Source: Scortum barcoo
Lineage: Eukaryota; Chordata; Actinopteri; Centrarchiformes; Terapontidae
Assembly (NCBI GenBank): GCA_023238725.1
Contig: CM041551.1
Coordinates: 9,041,759-9,105,758 of the forward strand
Direction: 5' to 3'
Length of the DNA stretch: 64,000 nt
Below are positions 1 through 12,800 of the stretch, piece by piece. Both the position numbers and the translations under genes were made by a program. Every line of letters starts with the position of its first letter. Within the stretch, counting starts at the first letter, position 1. The notes under the pieces were generated by a model. The model was not told where the DNA came from. It searched no databases and saw nothing but the letters and a program-made list of their open reading frames with translations.

Positions 1-1856
1 TGGCGGTTTTTGCCTGCATGCAGAATTTAGCATCTTTGTGTCACCGTGTGTGTGGAGGCCTTGTGGTAGGTGATACATACATCTGGACGTGTGAGCTCGT
101 TCATGCGTGCACTACACAGGCACGCACGCGCCGCGCAATATCATTTCACGCAATATTATTTCTCATATAGCTGTAATGACATTAGGCCGATATGTTGATT
201 ATACTGTTGGCAAACAGCAGCCTGCTGATTGGGTTAGCATATTACCTTATATCACATCTCTCCATTCATCCCTGTGTTTTTTTTTTTATTGCCCTCATTT
301 TTCCAAATCACTTCCCACTTCCCCAGTTTCCTGGGCGAGGTTCCAGGCTATGCAAGCAGGTGATGTGGAGTAATATGATGATAGGAAGGCACAACAATGC
401 AAGAGAGGAAATGCTAAAACCTGAGTGCAGCTGTTGTTTGTTACAACATTAGAAGACAAAGCTTAGTTATTGGATGGCAAAGTGTTAATTTGTGTGCAAA
501 TACGGGTTAATAAATATTTAATCACACTGACAAACACAAATGAGCGTGCACAGGTTGTGTGCTTGATGGTTTCTGGTCAGCATGTGTTTTGAATAAAGGA
601 TAAAGTAAAGGGGGTGCAGATTGGTAAGGGAAAATAGGGTGTGATTTAGTGAAGACCCAGTTTAAGTAGGGGGGGTTGGGGTAGGGAGGCAGGAGGCAAA
701 GAGATTTTTCAAAGTGGGCTGCTCAAATTGTTAGACAGAATGAGGTTTTATTTGCAGCTGTGACACTGAGTGATGACACCCTTGGTGTACGTCTGTCTGT
801 GCGTGTTTGCGTCCACATGTAGGCACACGCTAATAGCTAAGTGTGTATTTGCACATAGAATACACACACATTGCATATACATACATATATACACACTGCA
901 TATGTACTCCCAGGATTGGTCATTGGGATTGGTTACCTCTTTACCATCAGTGTCTGAGTGCTAGATCTCAGTGGCAAAAATCAAAATCACTAGAAAACAC
1001 ACTACAGCAGTATAGATTCACCTCCTTTCTCCGTCTCCCTGGCCGACATGTACACACAAACCTACATATGCACTCAAACACGGTCTTCATTATTAACTAG
1101 CTGGAAGCAAACACTACAAAAAACACCACAGACATTATTTATAGTATGGTGAAACAGAGACTTTTGCTGCTGTTTGGCTCTTAACACAGCAACATAAGCA
1201 TGTCTAACTGTCATGATAGGAAATTTACTTGCAAATTACTAATGGTGTTATTCGATATTTGTACCACATGTGCAGGTAATGATTTAGCCATGCATAGTGT
1301 ACAGTGGGACACACAGGCAGTAAATGGAAAAAAGATAACAATAACAATAATTCACATCAGCCATCCCTAATATATGGGCTGCTACACCATGTCATGGCTA
1401 TATGACACTTGGAGAAAAATGAACTGTGGTTATCTGGAAATTAAAAAAAGGGGGACTGATTTAATATTCAGCAGTGGCTAAAGGGGCTGGGGGAAGGGAG
1501 AGAAGGCGGACCTACGGATGGGGGAGATGGGGGAGGCGATGAAGATGGAGGAAATTAATCAGTGGTATCATCTCCATGGGAGTTTAGCTAACCACCGACC
1601 TCAGCGCTTTATCAGCCTATGAGGGAGCTGCTGCTGTAGCTACTGCTATAACAAACCAAACCCACCAAATCACCATGCGCACACACATGCCACACAAGGA
1701 TAAATGCACACAAGCTCACACAGAGGTCACACAGTGGTCTTATAAGCCCCTCACCTTCAGACAAGTCCTGTGTCATCACAATTCCCTGTGTGAGCGCACA
1801 AGTGTATTTATGCTCACATGTACAGTAGGTATGGTCTGAGTACATACTGTCCATAC

Positions 1857-1906
<50 letters not shown>

Positions 1907-2145
1907 GTGTGTGTGTGTGTGTGTGCGCGTGTGTGTGTGTGTGTGCATATGTATGCAGAGTGAGAAAATCAAATCGTGGTAACCGTGTAAATGTGATGTG
2001 TTTTTAGTTTTCATACCATTTTATTGAGATTTTGCTTGGGTGGTGATAAAAGAAGCAAGAAAAGAAGTGAGCTGGTTGAAAATACCACATCGTTGTCTAC
2101 AGCATATGAGAGTGAATGACCGTGAACCACTGACATGTGTTCCAG
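1..2145. other. Non-coding sequence upstream of exon 1 (intron or 5' flank)
   Basis: No exon is supportable here. The short frames lie in CA/GT-rich sequence and have no splice-flanked coding character. The stretch contains a G-rich run near 1450-1550, CA-rich patches at 860-900 and 1680-1730, and a compound AT/GT microsatellite at 1857-1950. Whether it is an intron or the promoter side of the gene depends on whether exon 1 at 2146 is internal. I see no CpG-rich promoter. Confidence 0.6.
1857..1950. repeat. Compound (AT)n-(GT)n microsatellite
   Basis: About 40 bases of alternating AT are followed by about 45 bases of GT interrupted by GCGC. It is a typical fish dinucleotide microsatellite about 200 bp upstream of the first visible exon. 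Confidence 0.97.
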
Positions 2146-2265
2146 GCTGAGGCCAAAATGGCGTCTTTGAGGGATGAACTCAGCGCCTTGTTTGATAGAA
2201 GGTTGGAGGAGAGAAAGGCGAAGATCGACCAACTAACTGAAGAACTAAATGGATCAAGACAAAAG
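2146..2265 (+). CDS. Exon 1 (first visible): coiled coil, residues 1-40
   Basis: This is a 120-bp exon, phase 0 to 0, encoding AEAKMASLRDELSALFDRRL and a further 20 heptad-like residues ending GSRQK. The acceptor is TTCCAG with a weak pyrimidine tract and the donor is AAG|GTAAGA. The internal ATG at 2158 sits in a strong Kozak context (AAAATGG). The exon could therefore be internal, or the tract before 2158 could be 5' UTR and this the true start. Joining to exon 2 continues the coiled coil without a break. Confidence 0.82.
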
Positions 2266-5200
2266 GTAAGACTGCAAGTGTACACATGCTTCAGATGCTT
2301 TTGTTGTCAGTAAAATTTAAAGACATGATTTTATACTACATTTTAAAAAATTCAAAATGAATGTGACCTGTTAGACTGGTAAAATAATTTTTGCTGCTTA
2401 CCCAGTGATAATGTGCTTATGAATGTAGCCTGCCAAGTATTGAGACCGGTCTCTTAAGCTGACCTCCGTACTTTTGATGTGGAGGTCAGAGCTTTTTTCT
2501 GTCAAACACAAAAGTATGCATGTGAATGTATGATATTAAAAATCTTTGAAGAGAAATAAAAAATGGTCTTGCATTGTGGAGCTTCGGTTAACATTATTGG
2601 TTGACCTCTGGGATTCTGCAAGCTATTTCAACTATGCTATCATAGCGCTTCAATCAGTTTTCCACCCACTTATTTTATACCCTTTCAATTATACAGATTA
2701 CCAATGCTGCTAGAGCTTATTGAGCTGCACTTTTGATTCAAAGGCACACTAACCCATTGAGGCACAAGCGCTGACAGAAACACACACGCAAACACACAAG
2801 TACACACCACTTGATCTGCATATCATTATGCTTTTGATCGAATGCCAAGGTTTCGCTGAGAAAGACATCAGAGTCAAATGGAGCGAACATGTACACAACA
2901 CCTGTAGGATTTGTGTGTGCATGTGTGTGTGTGTGCCTGTGAGAGAAGCAGCTGTGAAATCTGCACCTGTTTAATTGAATTAGCCTCGTTAATGTATTCA
3001 CACCGGCTGCCAAAAAAGCGTGGCTTTAACGAGCTCGTTAGACCAATTAGTTAATTAATTGTCTGTATAGCAGCGGCTTCCCAAAGAGCTGCGTCTTCAT
3101 TATCTGATGGCTGCCGCCTGTTGGATCATTGAATGAGAGCTGATAATGCATTGCTGTCACACGGCACTCATGACTGTGTCTGTGTGTGTGTGCTTGTGTG
3201 TGTCCCTTCAAATGTCACATATTTCTACGTGTGTATACTGTACGTGTGGTTCTTTTGGGTGCAAACGTGCATGAACGCTTGTGTGTACGTGTTTGTCTGT
3301 CTGTGTGTGGTACGCTCAGAATGTGGCGGCCAATATCCGTGTGCATATTGCAGCGAAAGGTTATGTAAATGGGGGCCGTCACTCCCACAGGTAAAGACAG
3401 AGCAGTCCTCCTAGCCACTTTCTAATCTCTCTTTTATTAGAAGTTAATATCTCGCCTGCTCTTTCTCACTCCACACTCCCACCTGCTTAGAAATGGCCCC
3501 GCTCCATCTTTTTAATTCAATTATATTAGCCACCCTCTCTCTCTCTGTGCCCATAACTCTGCAACTCACATCTCTCTTTCACACTCAATCTCTCTCTCTC
3601 TCTTTTTTTTCACTCTCTGTCTCTTCCCATCTCACCCCTCCTTCCTTTGTCCTCAAATGTTTCATTTCTATTCGTAATCCTAGATGGAGGATAGACTTTG
3701 GCCAATCAAGGATTTGCGCAAGCTGCTCTCCGTTTCTCCTCTCCTCCGCCTTGGTGGCAAAAAAACATATGATGGTGAGGAGCAGAGAATAAAGGAAAGG
3801 AGACAGGAGGAGGAGGTTGAGGCGGGGGGCAGGAGTTAAGGGGAGGACCCCAGGGGTGAAACTTTAATTGCTAAAGTAATGAGACTTGATCAGATTGAGG
3901 GTTCTCTCTCAATAGGGACTCTACTAATATGAAAGTCCAAGGCTTAAGCTCTAATTTGAAATAAAATCACAAATCTGATATTCTTTCTTCCGGACTTCCA
4001 GCCAAGGTCCAATATTTCCCCACTGGAGAATTATGACTTTACACAGACCACATGGGAACCTTTAATCATCTCTGATGGTGGCAGATTTGGAGATGAGAAA
4101 TATCACCGTAATGTATTAATTATGTAACAATATTATGGAGTCCTGAAAGTCAGTGGCGTAAAGACCTTGGGCTGTAGGAGGGAATTTGACAGACATTGTG
4201 ATCTTTAACTAGCAGCCTTATGGATAGATAGAAGTGACCATGCTCTGAGTAAGACTGTGGAAAATTCAGTGTACTGTTTACTGATTATTTCAGCAGAATA
4301 CTTGGTTCATAAGAAATTAGAACCAGTCAGAAAAATTTGCGTCCCCATATAACTAATTATCTATCATTTCAAGATTTAAAAAATTCCACGTGAAAACTGT
4401 TCTCTAAGGTGTTTTTCACATGACATACCTGCTAAATGCACTCTCATGAAGTACCACATTAATTCCAATGACTTAACCAGTTGTGTATTTTACCTGTGAC
4501 ACTCAGTAAAGAAACAAACATGATATGATGCTCTTTTCCTGTGTGTTACTGATGACGTATCAGCCTACATGAATGTGTAGAATAGCTTTAGCTTGGTTTA
4601 ACATTGATGGTAATAATATTTAAAATGCACAGAAAATTGGCTCTTTTGCTTCATAATCGTTTTTCATCTGAAATCCCTCTTGCACTATAGATGGCTTAAC
4701 ATAAAGAAGATGAACTTTTGCCCACTTATGTAACATGTTGAACTTGGCTGAAGCACCTTATATTCACACATTATTGTCTCAGTTTCGTGAAACTTTTATT
4801 TCCCAGTAGTCACACATAAAATCGGTCGAAGATCCAGATAAAAGGGTAATTTTAATTCAGTGTCGCAATACCTGCTGGCCCATTGCTTATAATTGTTACC
4901 ATCCATTAGCCGTGGTGTAGATGAGTTAACTGCATAAAAGACCACCTTTAGCTCACTGTTACAATACATTGGGTGATATATATACTGGATAGTCTAGAGA
5001 GCTCGCTGAAAGAGCCAGAGGTGGGCTGTGTCAGTGCCAAGACATACGTCCAGAACCACAGAGAGCTGCGGAGAGATCAAAAGTTAAGAAGGATGCTGCA
5101 CTGTGTGTATTCACTGTGTGTGTGTTTGAGTCCACATTATGTGTGGTTGTAATGCACAAAGTCTTCCTGTCTCACGAACCTCAAAACGTCTGGCCTCATG

Positions 5201-6801
5201 TGTAAGGGTGTGCACGCATGTGACTACAAAAGGGTGCATTCGTGTGTATGTAAATGTGTTTGCCAGTGTGTGTTTATGTTTGTGTTGCCTGTCTGTGGAG
5301 CCTCCTTACTAATCTAACACAGGGCTCATTTAACACAGTGCTAATGAATAGGGGCTTTGATTTGGCAAGGGGGTTCTGAACCACAGGCCCACACACACTC
5401 ACGTTTATGCATGGGGTGAAGAGTTCACCCACTGTCTGCTTCCTTGGAAATAATCAGTCTCTTTCCCCCCAATAATTAACTAAGCGCTAATATGTACAGT
5501 AACAGCAACAATCATTTTGTTTTCGTTTTCAAGTGTGCATAAATAATATTTGTTCACTTTATTTTGAAAGATAATGATGCTGTAGGTGATGAGTAACAAT
5601 TTTCTGCACTTGATGATAAGGCTAATGGTGTCAGTTTCACATGTTACTATAACAAATAAAACAAAATGGTTAGACTAGACTTTGAACTTAAAACAAAATA
5701 TGAGAGCTCACACAAATCATGATAAAGGTGTTGTTTTCACATTAAGTTATCTTTAGTATATGTGCCAACAACATTGTTGGAACGACTTCCCACAGTGATC
5801 AGTTAGAGCTGGTGCTCTAGAGATCTGGTGCACACAAGGTCTTATGATTCAGGATATTTTCTTTCTTATCTGTACTTACCCCCCTGAATTGAAGTGCATG
5901 GGTGTAATCAGCTAAATTATTTAAATGTGAAAATGTGCTCCTTTTAAGGTACAGTCATAGATCTGTAAGAATCATGTGAAGTGTGTGTAAAAAAAGATCA
6001 ACATTTCAACATTTAACTGGCATATCATGACAATTATTTAGACTTGGTGGAAGTATCAGGCCTACTGTGCATTCTGAGACAGAAAAATAATAGTAAGGTG
6101 AAAGGGTGCCTCCAAGCGTGCTACTTTTGTTTGTCTTTTTGGTGTGTAAAAAGACACAAGTCAGGTAAAACCTACAGGCTTCAGTAGTAGTATATATGTG
6201 TACGTATAGTACAGACTGTTCTGCTGTCCATGTGTGTGTGTTAGATGAAAGAGAGGGAGGAGTATGTGAGGCACCTGGACCAGGATGTGGTTGGTTTGCG
6301 AGCCACACAGGACTCTCTGAAGAGAACCTTGGCTATGAAGGAGAAACACACACAACAGCTGGTCCAAGACAACACACAGCTCAAAGAGAGCCTGGCGTCG
6401 CTGCAGAGCAAAGTGGGTAACACACACACACACACACACACACTTTTTCTCTCTCTCTCTCAAACATGCACGCACACACACAGGAGGGGAGCTCTTCTTA
6501 AATAAGGAACAGAATTGGGCAACCTTCTCTAAATCAAATCCAGTCAGGTACATCAGGGAATTCTCCTCATTTTTTACTTCCTTCACAGTTAATCATCCGT
6601 CCTTCTTCCCCTCCTCCTCTGCCTTCCCTTCCTCGCCCTCTCTCCATATTTAATAACTCATCGCCACCATCTTAGCTCCGCGGAGGGTTGGCTCGTTGTA
6701 CAATAAAGAACCACGTTCGTATGAATATCACTTAGCCAAGAGAGGGACCAAGAGTGGGGGAGGGGTTAATGTTACTTTTTTTTCTTCCATTTTTCTTTTT
6801 T

Positions 6802-6857
<56 letters not shown>

Positions 6858-9800
6858 TTACTTTCTCATCTCCATTGTCCAGTTTCTCCCTCGCCCCAAT
6901 GAGAGAACCAATGGTAATGTATGGGAACATTAAAGAGTCATACGCATGATTAATGGAATGGCCTTTAGGTTTCTCTCGTTGTCCTTTTCTTCTCTTTCTT
7001 TTAATTCTCTCTCTCTCAGTCTCTCAGTCTCTCTCTCTCTCCCGCTATATTTCTTTCCCTCTCCATCTTTTCTTCCCCCTCTCGCCCCTCTAGGTGTATC
7101 AGAGTGGCGCGTGGCAGTGATGTGTTTTAAGCTTAAATTAACCCATTTACTGTGTCCTTGACCAAACCAAGTCATTCATCTGCTACTCCTGTTTTAGTGG
7201 AGCGGGTGCCTGCTGGCCCACTAAATGAAGTATATTCAACATAAAAGCATGTTAGTTACGAGACTCTGGGAACACTTGAAATGCTCTCTTAGATGCCGAC
7301 TTTATGCCCTTGCTGTCCTAACACTAACCCTGTTACCTTATTGACATCATTTGTGTATTCTGGAGGTGGCAGCAGTTTAAATGTCATCATTCAAGGAATT
7401 TCATCTTCTAGCTGGTGCTCATTTTGCATCATTTTAGTCACAGGTTTGAGTCTGGTCCATAATTGTTTTCTTTTACTTACATAAAGGCTGTTTATGATGG
7501 ACACAACTGAACAAGAACTCACATACAGTATATTATAGACAAGATGCACTGGATGATAATAGATGTGACACTACTATAATTGTATGTATTGTATAGCTCA
7601 CACCGGTGCCCATTTGAAACAGGTTTCTGTCAGCCATTCTACACTGAGATTTTACATAGAATAAGTGCTGTAGCCCAGCTAAACGTGTGGAGTAAGGAAG
7701 AAATGTAGTATTTTCCAAGGACCCCTGCAAATAAAAGCATATTGTTTCTCTTGTCTGATGGAGAGCAGATAGAAAAAGGTCCACAGCTTTCTGTGAGACC
7801 ATGGTTTAAGAAGCACAGGTCTACACTTAGTGTCCTGTGACTTTATGATGTGTAGTCAAGCAGTTTTATTGGTCCTGAGCCTAAGCGGTAACTGTAGGGT
7901 TCCCCAGCCTGACACAAAGCCTTTATGATGTTCCTTTTCACTGCTATGGAGACAGAGCGGAGGCTAACATGCCTAAATTATACTTTCATCTCTTTCTTCT
8001 TCCACTTCTTTCTTGTTGTAACAGCTCACCCATTCTTCTCCTTGTGTACCTCCTCTCCTCCTCAGCTCTCTCTGCAGCTGCCTGCTTGTGACTGTCCCTC
8101 GCTCAGCTTTTCGAGAAAGTTCAAACCAGCCAAACTGTACTTATTCTCCATCTCTCTCCCCTACTTTCTATTTCTGCTCACCCCTCAAGTTACAAACCAG
8201 TGAGTGCATGTTGAGTGACATCAGTGAGACCCTGGACCAGACCAAAGACAGCCTGAGCACTGAGAGACAGCAGAGGCAGCAGATCCAGGACCAGCTGCAC
8301 CATGCCCACAAAGAGATGGAGCGTCTGCAGCAAAAACTGATACATGTGCATCGCACCACCGAAAAGAAGGTAATTGGTTTCTTCCTCAAGGTCGTCATTC
8401 AAATATTGAATTATGAGTTCTTACAAAGCCTTGCTTGTCCAACTTTGCCACACTATTATAACGCTTAAACTGAGACAAGCGAATTTCACTTTCAGTTGTT
8501 GGCCATGCATTGTTGACACTGATACATCATCAGCGAGTTCGCTTGCGCACAAGGTCAAGAAACATTCTCTACACAAAGTGGACTATGTCAGGGAAAAAAA
8601 TGGTAAAAGTGAAAATACGGTATTTCTACACGATAGAGATGAAATATAATATTCACTTTAATGTAATGCATTGTCTTTCCTCACAATGGGGCTGATAAGA
8701 AGGGTCGCTCAGGTGAGGGATTCATTTAAATATTCAATTTTCAAATGTAATATTCACTGTGACAGGCATTGTCTATTTCTACAATGGTGCTGATAATAAG
8801 GTTTTAGATAATGGGTAATGGGATGTTCTGATATTTAGAGCCTTATTAAAAACACACACTTTTGACGAAGACAGGCTTTGCAAAAATGTGGATTATTCTG
8901 CTAAATTGGGATTTTTTTTTCCTCAGCAAGGAATACAGTAAAACTCAAAAATCACAAATTCATGCTTGTATGCCATGTTGCTTTTTAGACCTTTTCATCC
9001 ACTGCCCTTTCTGCAACAGCATATATTAGTGCTTAGTGGTTTATATTTAACCTTCAATTAACCAGGTTGGAAAGATATTTTTCACTGAGCCATTGGTGAA
9101 TTTCAAGGGCTTGAATTTGTGAAAAAGGGAAGCAGCACATGAGGTTCAGTCCTTTTCACCGGCAAGCCTCTTCACTAACAATACTCATTTCACAATATTT
9201 TTTAGGGTTAGGGTTGAGGTCAGGATTTTGTTGGCTATTACTAAGGCTATTGTTACAACATTCTCACAGTTTATAGAGTGCACATTTACACCACATGCTC
9301 TATAGCTCATGTTATGTGACAGCGGCTGTGGTACTGTAAAATAGCATATTTGATTAAAGATTTTATACCATTTTGACCTCTTGTAATTCCCTCTAATGGA
9401 GTGAACATTAATTCAGTTGTCATCCTGCAAAATGAAAGAAAACTGTTGCACTGAAATCCCAGTGCTGCAGCGGGACTTCATAAGTCTTGTAGGATGTAAG
9501 CTATTATAAAGTACTACACAACTGTGTGAGGCTGGTCAAATGTTTGTTTGTGCATGTGTGTTTTGCTATGGATGCACAGTGTTTGCAACTGGCTATACTG
9601 TATGTCTGTGCGTATGCGTGGGTGAGTGCAGATGTATAAATGTGTGTGTGGGGCTGTGTCTTTCATATTTGGATTGGTTAAGTCAGCGGATGGATCATTA
9701 CACTCTGTCCAGGGATCTGGTTTCTGCTCCACATCTGGGCCTGCTTTATGCACCAAAACTGTTCTTTCTCTGATCTATTACAAGCTCACACACACACACG

Positions 9801-12800
9801 GACACACAGACACACACACACACACACACGGACACACAGACACACACACACACACACACTCCCAGCTTTGCATTCACTCATGCACACTTCATTCCATCAC
9901 TGTGTGGACAGTGGTAGTAGTAGGTGTGTGTAAAAGAGAGTGAGTGTGCCTGCTCCCTCTTGAATGTAAGTGAAACTGAGAGAACTTTGCGTTAAGTATT
10001 TTCCTCTGCTGCTCCAAATGTCCTAACATTAGCACAGCTGAACAAATACTGTCAGCACTCTCTCCTTCATCTGAAATGTGCACTGCCGATTCACTCTCCC
10101 CCTCTCACTTAGACTTCTTTGCTGAGAAGAATAGGAAAGCAGTTTGCCTTTTCTGAAGAGAATGAGTCGTCCACTTTTTATATCTAATTCACTGAGACTG
10201 AAGTGGAGTAGAGTAGAAAAAGCACAGCTCTGAGTCCTGAGGGTTATACAGGCCAATCACATGCCGACTCTATGAATGTATCTTTGGGGATGGATGACAT
10301 TTTTTTATTAATACGACTAATTCTGTAAGGGTCTACTTAGTTAATTAGTGATAAATTGGTTTCTACATATAGGCTCAGATAGGAAGAAAGCCTACTTTCA
10401 CTTTAAGAATGGTAGATTCAAATTGTTACTCTACATAGTTGTATTGTCATGTATTGTGTAATTTAAAATCTTTGGTTTTTATTATATTTTAGAAATTGAG
10501 AGCTTTGACAGTCCAGTTATGGTCAACTGTTGATTATTTTTGTGGTAACTACAACAAAAATGACAGGAATGGGACATTCACTAAATAAAAAACAGATGTT
10601 TTGCCTTTTTTTTCAAAATAATATTTTTAAGCACAAAATCCTCCTTAATGTCATTTTAATCTCTTATCCTTTATTTATCTGAATCCCTCTCTACTTGTTC
10701 TCCATCTCTATTAGTACTTCTGTCCATCTCACTAAGTCACACACACCAGCACAGCAAATGGCCAGATGTTGCGTTTAAACATGTGGTTAAAGTGTTATAC
10801 CGCTCCACACGCCCCCATTGAGGAACTTGAAAGTATTGAAGCCATTAATATGACAAGGGGCTTTGTCTCAGATCTGCTTCATCTTATCAGAACCAAAAGT
10901 CACATGCACGGCTCTCTGGAGGCTGCTCTTTTAAACGCTCGGGTCATAAATGTACACAGGAGGAAGAGAGGGAGGGAATGAGTGAGACAGATGGATTTAG
11001 TGTGAGAAACATGGAAAGAAAGGAGAGAGGATGTAGGATGTAGGGAGGAAAGGAAGTAAGATAAGGGGAGATATCTTGTGATCCAATGGGAGGACGTTTT
11101 AATACAGGCTGGGATGTGGCCACTAGGTTTGGGACAGTCGCGGCATCACAGTTTGGCCTTTGCATGTTAGTTTCGTATGGGAAGGTTTTTCACCCCAAAG
11201 CAGCATTGTCATGTGAAGGTTAAGGTTCTCTCTGCACCATCGTGGTCAGTTTTAAAGTTTGATTCTGAATTCACTAGTGGGACCTGATTGATGGCTCAAA
11301 TCTGAATGGAGACCTTTCAGAGCAAATAAAAACACTGCAAGTATTGAGCCCTTTTCTTTCTCCGTTTTGTTGCAGCAGTAGAAGCCTGTTGTGTTCCTCA
11401 TTTTCAATTCTGTGTGCTTATGAGATGCAGCAAGGAAACAAAATCTGTGAATGTTTGTACGATGTCTGATGTCCAATCTTTCTATTTATTGTTAACACTA
11501 AAGCTCCTCCGGGACTTGAGTTTGAAAAAGTATGCAGTCATAGTTCCTCTATAAAGCACTTTGGATAAAAGGAATTCAAACTGCATTTTATTTGAAATGG
11601 ACAAGAGGGGGGGCTGGGTGGGGGAGTTAGAAAGCAAACAAGAATGAAAGGAGGCAGAAAGAGCGGTACAGTGGAAGGTAAGCAGTATTGTGGAAGGTTG
11701 TTCAAGCCTTCAAGGTTGGACTTGGACAAACATTGGTCCTGCTCACAATGCTTTACAACCATCAGAATAGCTTACTGATTTTTCTCTCTCCCTACTTTCT
11801 CTCTTGATCTCGCTTATTGCTCATTTCTTTTCTTGCCTTGCCACTTCTCCCTTTCATCCTCCCCTGTCACACACCACCCCAACCCCCCCACACACACACA
11901 CACACACCCCCAACTGTTCAAATATTATTTCTCCCCCTCCTGTCGTCCTCTCCCCCCTTTTTTCTCCCTCTCTTTATCTTGTCATTGCCTGTCAGTAGGG
12001 ATTCTATCTGCGCTGAGTGTTGTGTGCGTGCGTATCTGTGAACACATTGAGACTGAGATACACTTAAGAGCTCATTGATTTAAAAATACCTTCGATATTG
12101 GAGGTCCCCTCCTGCAGATTCGTTCAGAAGCTTATCACACACACATAGACATCCACGTGGAGATATGCATAAACCAAAGCTCCACTCCAAAGTTTCTCCT
12201 TAAACTTTGTGATTGACCTAGTTAGCGTTTCGTTTTTGACAAGTTGTCTGTTTTGACACGACATCCTCCGGTGTTTATCAACATCCATTCTGCCTATCAC
12301 ACGCTCACATTGGGAATTCACACGCACACACACACGCGCGCACATACACACACTCAAAGATAAATCAAGGTAAGATTTAAAAATTGGCAGGAACTAAGTG
12401 TTGTGTTTGCTATGGGTGAGTGGAATGACTTGCGTTTGTAACATGAAAAAATTCACTCCGGTCATTTTTTTTGTGTGCGCAGATGTGTTTGTTCTGTTTT
12501 ATCTGATGTCCATGGAATGCAAAACACAACCTGTATCATTCCTGTCCAGGATAATAACTATTTGTAAGAGTCTGCGAGTGTTTACACGAGCGTTCATTTG
12601 TGATTTAGCTGCTACGTGCATGGCACTGTGCATGCACTGTTTTTCTTTTTCCTTTTTTTTTCTCCTCCCATTGCCGTAGCTCAGGTTTAGTGTGTTTAGC
12701 GAGCCTGGCCGCTGACAGCCAGAGGTGAGAGGCCAAAGAGCCAAGTTAACTCCATCAATTCCCCTGGACAGTTACAAACGAGCCCTCAACTCTGGTCAAA

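Larger units (their letters stand above)
2266..6244 (+). other. Intron 1, about 4.0 kb
   Basis: No coding exon seen. It holds a complex, TAATTA-containing segment at about 2990-3160 that resembles a conserved non-coding element, GT-rich sequence at 3170-3310, a CT-rich tract at 3535-3620, and a purine-rich patch at 3770-3850. The remainder is AT-rich unique-looking sequence. Confidence 0.7.
6413..8189 (+). other. Intron 2, about 1.8 kb
   Basis: It begins with CA and CT repeats (6421-6480), then a (TTTC)n tract at 6797-6860 and CT-rich sequence at 6995-7085. The rest is unique-looking AT-rich DNA. A strong pyrimidine tract at 8140-8187 leads to the exon 3 acceptor. No exon seen inside. Confidence 0.75.

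Noticed and set aside
6161..6586. 141-residue open frame on the minus strand
   Set aside because: It overlaps exon 2 in antisense and runs through the CA and CT repeats. Its Cys/Val/Leu/Ser composition is that of a repeat and antisense shadow.
9205..9216. TTAGGG-like doublet suggesting interstitial telomere repeat
   Set aside because: Only two adjacent units (AGGGTTAGGGTT) and no array; within chance expectation.
9786..9860. Regularly spaced repeats as a CRISPR-like array
   Set aside because: It is a CA microsatellite with two marked 30-bp blocks, in a vertebrate genome.
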